Source: Gymnopus androsaceus JB14
Taxonomy: Eukaryota > Basidiomycota > Agaricomycetes > Agaricales > Omphalotaceae
Length of the DNA stretch: 64,000 bases
NCBI GenBank assembly: GCA_009733575.1
Contig: ML769387.1
Coordinates: 124,001-188,000, forward strand
Direction: 5' to 3'
Shown: positions 23,087 to 32,208 of the stretch, piece after piece
Numbering within the stretch: position 1 is the first letter of the stretch
Layout: the number at the start of each line of letters is the position of its first letter
Program-made: the position numbers and the translations under genes
Notes under the pieces: generated by a model
Database searches by the model: none
What the model was told of the DNA's origin: nothing
The model's input: only the letters and a program-made list of their open reading frames with translations

Positions 23087-24226
23087 ATGGCCAGCTTAAC
23101 CGTTCCCTCAGCCTCGGTTGGTTTATCGTCTATACGCTGTCGTCTGTGATTCTGATTGCTTCATCTCAGGCTATCGAAGTGCCGGAAACTCTCCTCAAAA
23201 AAAGAAAACAGACCGAAAAGGCTCGCGAGGAGCGCCTTGCTGCTGCTACCGCTGCCCGCAAGGTGAATAATCCATCCCAAGTCCATCCATTCTTTATGAT
23301 GCATACGATTCAATCGACGAACGGCTAGCAGTAACCCTGCGATGCTGCCTTTTCAATTAACCATCTTTCGGGACTGATTCTTTCATGTACTTTGGTTCGA
23401 GCTTTTTACTGATTCATTCTCTTCTTTTCAGGCTGGAAAAGCCAAGCGCAAGGTCATCTTCAAGCGCGCCGAGGCGTACGTGAAGGAGTATGTCTCACAT
23501 GAGAAGGAGGAGATTCGCCTGAAGCGGGCTGCCAGAAGCGCAGGCGACTTTTACGTGCCCGCTCAGCCCAAGGTATACTTTGTCATCAGGATTCGCGGGT
23601 ACGTCCTTAAAGTGTTTTGTATTGGTTTGCACTCTCATATCTATGTTTTTTTTTTCAGTATTAACGAGATTGCACCCAAACCCCGCAAAATCCTCCAACT
23701 CCTCCGTCTCCTTCAAATCAACAATGGAGTCTTCGTCAAGGTCACCAAGGCTACTCAGCAGATGCTTCGACTGGTCGAGCCGTATATTACCTACGGGTGC
23801 GTTATATCGTTTTGTTTCACATTCAGAGTAGCTCATTTTTTAAAAAAAAATTGAAGTGAACCCAACTTAAAATCTGTACGTGAGCTTATCTACAAGCGTG
23901 GGTACGGAAAAGTCGACAGGCAACGGATCCCTCTCTCCAACAACGCTGTCATTGAGGAAGCGCTGGGCAAGTACAACATCCTCTCCGTTGAAGACCTCGT
24001 GCACGAAATCATCACGGTTGGGCCCAACTTTAAGCAGGTATGGTATATACATTTTTTCGCCCAACTTGTTGCTTATATCTTTTAGGCATCGAATTTCCTC
24101 TGGCCATTCAAGCTATCAAACCCCACCGGTGGCTGGAGGACGAGAAAGTTCAAGCACTTTGTCCAGGGTGGTGACTTTGGCGACCGAGAGACCAACATTA
24201 ACAAGCTCATTAGGCAGATGAACTGA
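23087..24226 (+). CDS. RPL7: 60S ribosomal protein uL30 (L7)
   Basis: Component of the large cytosolic ribosomal subunit. Exon 1 encodes [10 protein letters not shown]; exon 2 [20 protein letters not shown]; exon 3 [16 protein letters not shown] and [17 protein letters not shown]; exon 4 [20 protein letters not shown] and [20 protein letters not shown]; the following exons [32 protein letters not shown] and the end [20 protein letters not shown]. This is the complete L7 sequence, about 250 residues, with no breaks. The 23263-23431 intron is about 170 nt, roughly three times the usual length here, and houses a probable snoRNA (separate entry). Confidence 0.97.
23293..23381 (+). ncRNA. Probable intronic C/D-box snoRNA guiding 25S rRNA methylation (snR39/snR39B region)
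   Basis: In the long second intron of RPL7, ATGATGC at 23296-23302 fits box C (RUGAUGA, one mismatch) and CTGA at 23374-23377 fits box D. Immediately upstream of box D, ACCATCTTTCGGG (23360-23372) is complementary over 13 nt to the universally conserved 25S/28S segment CCCGAAAGATGGT. Counting five nucleotides from box D places the target on the G of CCCG, which I believe is yeast Gm805 (snR39B), two bases from Am807 (snR39/snR59). In budding yeast snR39 and snR59 sit in introns of the RPL7 genes, so host and target region agree. The terminal stem is weak. Confidence 0.7.
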
Positions 24227-24607
24227 GTGTGTTGATGGAGAAGAGAGGTCGATACGTCGTATGCATGCTAACCCAAAAAATAATTTCGTTGTGTCCTCTT
24301 ACATCCATATGCATAAGCCCCATGTTCGATACGGTTCTCTTGATATTCTAGTGTTCGTCAGGTTCAGTTTCGCTGGTAAATTCCGAGGGCGAAGGAAATT
24401 GTCTTTGATATATGCAATTTTGTCCATACGTCTGCCTAATGGGATAGATTGATTCGCCCGGGGCCCAAATCGCCATCAACATGATAAATTGAGGATGGCA
24501 ACCGGAAGGGAAGTGAGTCGTATCATGTATCATGTACATGTATGGGATTTGAGGTATAAAAGAGAAGCGGGAGTTTACGCGTCAAATTTCTTATTTCAAC
24601 CTCAATC

Positions 24608-25434
24608 ATGCAACATCCCGCTCTTGCTCAATTACTCTCAGCCAATGCCCAGTGGGCCAAAGACGTTGAACGTTTTGAACCTGGATTCTTTGCTCAGTCC
24701 GCTAAAGGACAATCTCCCCATGTAATATATTTCTACTCAAACAATATGGTCTAGGCTTAATTTTTACGGTCTAGACTCTTTGGATAGGGTGCGCAGACTC
24801 TCGCGTGCCCGAATCTGTTGTTACTGGCGCAAAGCCTGGAGATATTTTTGTCAATCGCAATGTCGGAAAGTGAGCCTGGGTGGTTTCGCAAATTCCGTTC
24901 TGGAGCTCAAATTTTTTCTTTGCAGCCAAGTTCACCTCGACGATGACAATATGCTGGCAGTTTTGGTCTATGCTGTCGAGCATCTAGGCGTAGAACACGG
25001 TGCTTTTTTTCTTTCACCCTTTGTTTACTATATCCCAACCTTTTCCCCTAGTCGTCGTTGTCGGGCATACCGAATGCGGTGCGGCTGCAGCTTGCTTTGG
25101 TGCCTGCAAGACATATATCCCTGGCCAAATTCCCGTTACGGTTCCTTCTCAGCCTTCCGACTCGCCTCTCAATCGTTGGCTCGTCCCGCTTACGACTTTG
25201 GCGGCAAACCTTCAGATTTCTTCTGTTCCTCCCCAAGAGGCTCTTCCGGTTCTTGTACGCGAAAATGTCATGGCGCAGGTTCAAAATCTTTGTCAGACCG
25301 AGGTTATTAGGAAGGCTTGGGCCAGTGGAAAAAGTCCTATGGGCAAGGAAGTTTTCGTTCACGGATGGGTATACGACGTGTCAAAAGGTACCATCATGGA
25401 TTTGGGTGTCTCTAAAGGACCTCATTCCAAGTAA
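24608..25434 (+). CDS. Beta-class carbonic anhydrase
   Basis: Interconverts CO2 and bicarbonate. The start [20 protein letters not shown] is followed, after an intron, by [20 protein letters not shown], giving the first zinc Cys and the Asp-Arg dyad, then DIFVNRNVG. The next exon has [13 protein letters not shown] and, after another intron, [18 protein letters not shown] with the zinc His and second Cys. The end reads [20 protein letters not shown]. All zinc ligands are present; about 225 residues. No signal or mitochondrial presequence, so probably cytosolic. The gene lies head-to-tail between RPL7 and the inositol phosphatase. Confidence 0.93.
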
Positions 25435-25517
25435 TACATGCTAGAGTAGTAATTATTGTTAGACGTTGGTAGAAATATTATTATTACTTATCCGTTGCTT
25501 TCTTCTTTACTTCCATC

Positions 25518-27053
25518 ATGTCTACAAAAGACAAAGTCTTAATTCAGATTGCTTCATATAATACCAATCTACAAGGCTCAAAAGGAGTCCCGCAGGACCT
25601 CGTTGACTGGCTTTCTCCGACTCTACAGGTCTCCTCATTCCTTTCGCATTCACCTCGAGGACCCGACGTGGTCGCAGTCGGTTTCCAAGAGCTCTTACCG
25701 CTACATTTAGGGCGTACGCTCTTTCACGTTGAATCCTTCCAAGGATATATCCTAAACTCCTGCTCATAGTATCTGGCGCATCGAAATCCGTCATTGACCA
25801 ACGATGCTCGCATATTCTATCTCAAATTGAGGCACATTCTCCACAAAAGGAGAAGTACACTCTTCTAGCAAAGATAGTCAATGCGGGAGTCGCTTTAATT
25901 CTCTATGCCAGAGATGATGGGATTGCAAGAAAAGTCTGCGATGTGCAGACAAGTTGGACTGGCTGTGGTCCTTTGTACATGGGTAACAAGGGCGCAGTTG
26001 GCGTGCGGTTTCGCGTTTCTGAGAACGAAACTGACCTGGGGGAAACGTATACGTGAGTTCTGTCCATGTTTACTGTCCTCAGAACTAACACTGAGCCTTC
26101 AGCTTCGTCTGTGCCCATTTGACTGCCCATCAGCAGAACCTAAAACACAGAATCGCGGATTTTCATCATATCGTAGGCTCTCTCCTATTCCCTCCTCTTC
26201 CATCTAGCGAGGATAAATCCCCTTCCACCATGTACTCTACCTCCCATCTATTCTTCCTCGGAGACCTGAACTTCAGGGTAGCTCTGCCCGACGATCACCC
26301 ATTGTTCAGGAACCCTTCAGCGCATGTGTTGGAAGCTTTAAGAGAGCAGGATACCAGGGAAACTCTCAAAGAGTTTGATCAGCTCCTTGTAGAACGTCGA
26401 AAGCGTTCGATATTCGTTGGCTTGAGGGAAGGCGAATTCTGGCAATTCAAGTGCAGCTACAAGTATCGTCTTAATGCTGTGGATCACTACGAGTGAGCCT
26501 TTCCTCGTTTGTTTTTGGCTTTATTGCTAATTAATGTTCTCTTCAGCTCTAAACGCGTTCCGTCGTGGACCGACAGAATCATGTACGCGACTTACACTGA
26601 TTCTCCTGACGAACTTGAAAAGTCGCACATCACCAACCTGCTCTATACCACTGTTCCATCTTATACGACCTCTGATCATGTACGTGTTTTCTTCTTACAT
26701 GTTACATACTTTGCTAACATGGTCGGTTATATTCTCAAAAGAAACCAATCGTTGCTCTACTTTTGGTTCCTTCTCGAATACAAGGGGATTCAGCTTCATC
26801 GACATCAGCCGTAGCCACTACAACCACAATCCCTACCATCGCCTTACCAGAATTCTACACTCCCAGACCCGACCCACGAGCAACATTGAAGCGGTATACC
26901 GGTCGTACCTTGGACAGAATAGTCGGTGTTTGCTGGTGGCTTTTCACACTTCTCGGAGCTGGATCTGCTCTTCTGGGGGTGTTCAACTTTGTAGTGGGTG
27001 CAAGTGCGTATAGGTGGTGGAAGAGCTCTCAGAGTTCTCCGGCTTCGGTGTGA
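25518..27053 (+). CDS. Inositol polyphosphate 5-phosphatase with C-terminal membrane anchor
   Basis: Removes the 5-phosphate from phosphoinositides such as PI(4,5)P2. Order of motifs: VLIQIASYNTNLQGSKG near the start, VVAVGFQELLPLHLG, GNKGAVGVRFRVS, FVCAHLTAHQQN, LFFLGDLNFRV (catalytic, GDLNFR), KCSYKYRLNAVDHYE, then after an intron SKRVPSWTDRIMY (the P-x-W-x-D-R-I motif, with Thr in place of the usual Cys) and TSDHKPIVALLLV. The tail has a hydrophobic segment VCWWLFTLLGAGSALLGVFN, probably a membrane anchor, and a short polar end. Five exons, frame intact, about 450 residues. The C-terminal anchor suggests action at an internal or plasma membrane. Confidence 0.88.
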
Positions 27054-27244
27054 TACTGATACTTCATGGGCTTTTGGTGGCTTGTGTACCATTAGGTTTT
27101 GACGAATGGACCCTTCGTTTTCACGATATGTACCCTTCATAACATTATTTTTCATCAAATTACCGGGATATATGATACCTACAGTAGTACTCAGCGTATA
27201 TTTCCTTCCTACCTACGTACAATAAGTATACCCTACGCTAGGAA

Positions 27245-29630
27245 CTATAACGCCGTCGAGTTGGGTCCCGCATAGGTCAACTGGCGGTTCGGAAGCTCCG
27301 CGCTACTGGTTAGATTGGCTGGGTTGTAGCAGTACTGCGTAAAGCACTTCGTGCAGAAAGCAGATCGCTCAATAACAGGCTTCACATTCAGACGCGAACG
27401 GTCGACTGCAGCACATTGCAAACATCTACCCCAGTTAGGGTCAGGTAGGTTAGCGTTGGGGACGAAACCGCCAATAGTGTTTTCGTAGGCTTGGTTCAGG
27501 ATGACTTGGGTTTCGTTGACTTCGAATTGAACTTGTCCTGTAGGAGCGCTGGAAGAGAGAAGGGGATAGTCAATATAGAATTCAGAATGATCACCAGGAA
27601 GGAACGTACTTTGTAAAAGGAGCATCACCATTAATCGGCGGGGCGTTGGGTATATAGATAATGAGCGGAGTATCTGCGGAGTTGCATCCAAAGAATGTAG
27701 GCCGCAAGTTGAGACCTTGAGCTACAAAGTCGTCAGTGGAAGTGGGTATTTCTGGGAGTTGTTGATGCTGTAGATGTTCTGTCAGCACGCTTTTCTTGTC
27801 GATGTTCAATAATACCATTCTCACCGAATCAACAAGAATCGTCGAAAGTCTTTCTAAGCTGAACAAGAGAGACAGTCCGCTAAATGATCATAGAGATATT
27901 AGCTACCTTCCTAATTCAGGTACAATACGCACTTGGGCCAGTTTTGAGCGGTGTCGGCGCTAGCATCGACGGCAACGATGGTATCTAACGCACGGGCATT
28001 CACAAGCAAAGGGTTGAGGGGGATATTTTCACCGTTTGTACCGCCGTCGATGAGTTCTAGCTCTGGGTTAAGCGAATCCACGTTGGAAGGAGAAAGTCCG
28101 AGGAATGGGCTAACAGGAAGTCGTGTGAGTAGCTTCTCAAAGGTAAAAAATATCACGCTTTCTTACTTTGGCCATTTGGAGACAACCGCATTGGCAGGGG
28201 TTAGATCTTCCACGGGCGCGCCCAATAGCTCTTGTAAAAGCTCGATTTCTTCCGCTTCCCCCTCAGCCAATTCTCCCTAATTTGGAGGCATTATTTCACG
28301 TACAGTAAGTGAATGCAATTTCATCCCATATCAAATCTAGCTCACCAAAAAGACATTGGAGCTAGTACCAATAACAAAACCTGCTTGATCGAAACCCGTA
28401 ACGCAGGAACTCTTGTTGACTGGGACACCTGCAAACAATGATGTGCCAATGAATGTCAAGTCTGCACCTGCTGAGACGTCCGGATCGAATGAGGCGAATT
28501 CATAGGGAGAAACCTAATCATACAGGACGTCAGAGGTTGGCACTGGCAATGGTCCGAACTACATACCTCATAAACGGTCAGATTAAGGGAGGTTGATTCC
28601 GTCGTAAGATCAAATGTCCCGTTAGTGTCGACAATAATCATAGGGAACGGCGCTTGTTTGTTCTTGAAGAAGGTGGCGTCCGCGATCTGCGACCACAATT
28701 GGCCAGCACCATGAGAAGATGTGTCGAAAAAGTTTGATTCGTTGGTTCCGCTCAAGAAATGATATGAAAGCATCCTAGACAGCTATAAATGCATCGTCTA
28801 GGAATGATATCTCACACAAAGCATACCTGGCCCATCCATCACCTATGGTGACATTGCTACCGATGACAAGTCAGAAAATGAATAGAGAGAACTCCAACCA
28901 TGGGATAGCGTTGGAAGGTTGCTAAGGAAGGGACTCACAATCCAGCAGCGGCTTTAGCGTCCACGCTTTGATCGATCGCACTGAAATATTCCAAATTTGC
29001 AGCGTCTGTAAAATCAGTTTCACCTCCGGGAAGGAGGAGATCCTCTTCGAGTAGCCATCCAGGTTGCGATCCGAGGACCATGTCCTGAACCATAGGAAAG
29101 TCGTTCATGTACACCCCTGCAGTCAACCAGGCGCCCCCTACAGAATGGTCGCGCCTTCAGATACTATCTCCGCCAAGGCTTGAATGGCGCATACCTGACA
29201 AGCCGCTGAAATACGACGCCACCTGCAATAGACCTCCGGTGCCCGCCGCGACAGCAGTGGCATTACGACCGTCAATGGCAGAAATGACTCCTGCTCCGAA
29301 CTGACTTGCCCTATACCCTCCCCCAGAAAAGGCTAACCCAATTCTAGCAAAGTGGTCAACAAAATCAGCCGTTTTGTAGCCAATGGCGGAACCATCTCCA
29401 AGCCAAGCTTTCCAGTTTTCAGGTATGACGGTGCTCTCCCGGTCACAAATGAAGCTTTCCTCGAGCGGATTAAGCTTCTGCTTGGTGGCAGTAAATTTGC
29501 GAACGAGGGGAGATTTTGAGGTATCAGGACATGCAGTGATGCTGGGTGCGTAACTGGAGAGTGAAGCAGAGGAGCCGACCACCAAAAGAGTGAGGCTGAG
29601 CCAGAATGAGAGATTGGAAGAGGGAGACAT
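27245..29630 (-). CDS. Lysophospholipase (phospholipase B), intact
   Basis: Secreted or wall-bound enzyme that removes acyl chains from phospholipids. The start at 29630 gives a signal peptide ([20 protein letters not shown]). The catalytic domain has [18 protein letters not shown] (nucleophile Ser), [72 protein letters not shown] (catalytic Asp) and a Cys-rich tail ([28 protein letters not shown]), ending GPNSTAL. All exons read cleanly over about 12 introns. It is the convergently oriented paralogue of the broken gene at 16.1-18.4 kb; start codons are about 13.6 kb apart and the copies remain alike along their whole length. Confidence 0.92.
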
Positions 29631-29748
29631 TCGGGATCTGCACATTTCTCCGTCAGTGTTCCGGGTGCATTTATATCCATACGATATACTTGTATTGAGT
29701 TGTTATTGTCCATCAAGTTCCACGTTTTGATATTGATATTAATATAGC

Positions 29749-29881
29749 GCCTGAAGGTCAGACTGGTGGTCAGGTTTCAGCAAAACAAAAAGCAGCGGAT
29801 GCCATTCGCGTTGGCATGGGATGTCCCGCACCCGAGGAGGCCGAGACAGTCAGCGGAACAGGAACAGGAACCACAATCTGA
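29749..29881 (+). pseudogene. Orphan coding exon of unknown gene
   Basis: After an acceptor (aatatag at 29748) a frame reads PEGQTGGQVSAKQKAADAIR and GMGCPAPEEAETVSGTGTGT to a TGA at 29881. No upstream exon is available, because the PLB start lies 120 bp away on the other strand. The piece ends exactly where the duplicated MFS 3' region begins, so it probably arrived or was cut off in the same rearrangement. No family recognised. Confidence 0.3.
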
Positions 29882-30575
29882 GAATCTGAAATGATTTACA
29901 GTTGAACAGGTAGACGCGTATCTACTCAAGTATGCATGTATACTGTAGAGAGAAACGGTAAGACAATCAGCATATTACACCGATGTCCAGTGAGCTTGTT
30001 CCCCCTGTCCTGTTGCTCTTCTTTGGTGGTAACGTCAACTAGTCAAGTTGTTTCCCTCGTATGTCCAGTTTCATGAGCCTGAATCGCGTGCAACATGCTT
30101 CTCGGAACACGAAAGACACGACCGCGGATGCTACTGTGATGAAGAACCGTACGTGGAGCTGAGGAACCCACAGTCTTCATGTACGCAAAGCCATATAGGG
30201 CAGACCTAATAATTTGTGAGCTTTTGTGAGCTGGGACATCAGTCAGAAGATGACCAAATGTTAACCAACCTCAAAGCCTGCACCACGCTCAGAGCACCAC
30301 CGGCTTCAGTGCCTCCTCACAGTAAATGCAACGGGGTTCATCATAGTGGCCATTAGTGTATAGGCCATAATCTCTACTGCCAACTTTGAGACCTTTGCTA
30401 GGCCCAGGTTTGAATTATTGGAATGAGGTTCTGTGAGACGCGAAGGGGAATCCGAACACAGGGGGACTCATCCGAGGGAGGATTCTCCCTTGAGGAGCTT
30501 GATGCAAGCAACCAACAAGCAACTATTCATGCTACAGTAGTCCTGTGCTGCGCGGAAGATGGAAGGCGCCCAAAT
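29882..30575 (-). pseudogene. Partial, internally deleted duplicate of the MFS gene at 32.2-34.6 kb
   Basis: The sequence follows the 3' UTR and last coding exons of the MFS gene (32126-32985) in the same orientation. Shared blocks include gaatctgaaatgatttacag, gtgagcttgttccccctgtc, cccacagtcttcatgtac, ccatatagggca, caaagcctgcaccac and ggaatgaggttctgtgagac. Relative to the intact gene it has several small deletions, one removing about 90 bp around 30320, and no open frame. It therefore cannot encode a transporter. Its 5'-most part (ctgcgcggaagatggaaggcgc) ends just before the ATG12 start, so it occupies the ATG12 upstream region. Confidence 0.8.
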
Positions 30576-30639
30576 GCCGTCCCGGCACATTCGCTCCGGC
30601 ATCATCATTGCAGCTTTGACCGTATTCATCGTCCGAAGC

Positions 30640-31220
30640 ATGACCGACACTGCAGATCGTTCGCTACCTTCATGGGCATCTCCAGAGGTATCGGAAACGC
30701 ACGAGGAGGCTTTGAAATCCCTGCAAACCTACAAGAAGAAAGATGCAGATAAAGGTGAGCGTTCTTCCAATCCTTCCTGTGACTCTCTATTGACTATTCC
30801 CAGTCATCGTTCGTTTCAAAGCAGTCGGAAATGCTCCAATTATGAAGCAAAATTTCTTCAAAATCACGTCTTCAAATAGGTTTCAAGCTGTGATCCAGTT
30901 TCTGCGGAAAGAACTGGGATATAAGGGCACGGAACCATTGGTGCGTTTGCTCAACATTTAAACAAACATAAGCCAGCTCACAAGTTTATGAAGCACACGT
31001 ATATCAATCTAGCATTTTCACCGGCGCCAGACGATACTGTTGCAAATCTGTTCAAAGTCTGTTCAAATCCCAGGATAACTCCAACTTCAACACTGACCAT
31101 GTTTTCAGTCGTTTCAGACGGACAATCATCTCATTGTAAACTATAGGTACGGCCTGACTGTTTCTTTCTTATACTTCCTGAAAACCCGCATCCTCCAGCA
31201 CTACAGCCGCCTGGGGCTAA
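30640..31220 (+). CDS. ATG12: Ubiquitin-like autophagy protein Atg12
   Basis: Conjugated through its C-terminal glycine to Atg5, forming the E3-like complex that lipidates Atg8 in autophagosome formation (cytosol). The start MTDTADRSLPSWASPEVSET leads to a short linker, then after an intron VIVRFKAVGNAPIMKQNFF and FQAVIQFLRKELGYKGTEPL, next exon HTYINLAFSPAPDDTVANLF, then SFQTDNHLIVNY and STTAAWG. The terminal Gly is present. Four introns, frame intact. A longer in-frame start at 30559 would add a hydrophobic stretch, but that part lies in the duplicated MFS fragment, so the Met at 30640 is preferred. About 125 residues. Confidence 0.93.
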
Positions 31221-31384
31221 ATATCTTGTTTCCGATATTCGTACGGGCAATCTTGTACTCTATCGTGCATCAGCAATATAACCTGGGCTGATCAACTGTT
31301 AATTTGGTCCGCTTCACGCAATGAAATCCGTTCACTAGCTCGATGAATTTCGATACTTGCTTCGGATAAAGGTTAAGATATAGA

Positions 31385-31847
31385 ATGGCTCGATGTATGA
31401 GCGGCGTGTACATCGTCTCTAATTCTTCCGGTTCTTGCCATCTGGACCCACTAGTAACTAGGCTGGTGCACAGTCATATGCGCTAGTCGATACCAACCTC
31501 CTACTTGACAACAATCATATGCCCTACGTGCCCCGAACCTTTGCTCAGGCTCCAACGCTCGACCTCTTTCACCCTCAGATATTCATACGCGCTTCGATAT
31601 TAACACACCCTTCCTGTAGACACTCAGCTAAGATTTCTCTTCCGTTTCCTGTAGGCCAAACCCTTGATTCCAATCCCAGATCTTTAATCGAGACTTTGGG
31701 CACCACCGACGGTAAAGTTCTTCCAGTTTTAAATCTTGTTCCTGCGGAGATCGAAGTCTGTTTGATAGGTGGATGAAAGTGGCGGATGTTAAGCCTAAAC
31801 TAGAAGAGTTGCTGAAGATCGAGGGAGAGGGAGAGCTTGCAATATAA
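31385..31847 (+). pseudogene. Unidentified conserved-looking gene with a frameshift
   Basis: A possible first exon MARCMSG (31385-31405) splices to AGAQSYALVDTNLLLDNNHM, then PYVPRTFAQAPTLDLFHPQI, LIETLGTTDGKVLPVLNLVP and EIEV, after which the frame changes by one base near 31765 to FDRWMKVADVKPKLEELLK and GEGELAI, stop at 31847. Both halves look like real protein, so the break is either a mutation or an error. I do not recognise the family. It lies just downstream of ATG12 on the same strand. Confidence 0.4.
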
Positions 31848-32208
31848 TTGGGCGGTAGCGCATCTGGCGACTTGTAGTATGAGAAGAGGCGACCCTATGC
31901 TGGCGTTGAGTCTCCAGCCTGTAGGATCATTGGAATTAGATGCGCCAAGGGTCAAGAGTGCGTTAAGCTCTCTCCTCAGGGCTAACACCGCAATCTCAGA
32001 ATAATTCCCGCTGCACACAAATGGGATCAACGACAAGTACATTGATGTACGAGATAAATATCATACATGATTAACTTCAATTCTTCAAACGCTCGGGATA
32101 AAAACAGTTTCAATCGAGTCGACGGAACAGAATCTGAAATGATTTACAGTATTGTAGACAGTTGCAGGCAGACATCGTATATCTATAGAGAGAGAAATAG
32201 TTAGCATA

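Noticed and set aside
23495..23836. 113-residue minus-strand ORF over RPL7
   Set aside because: It is the antisense shadow of RPL7 exons.
30559..30639. Upstream start of ATG12 giving a hydrophobic N-terminus
   Set aside because: The added segment lies in duplicated MFS-derived DNA and is not part of the Atg12 family; the Met at 30640 fits better.
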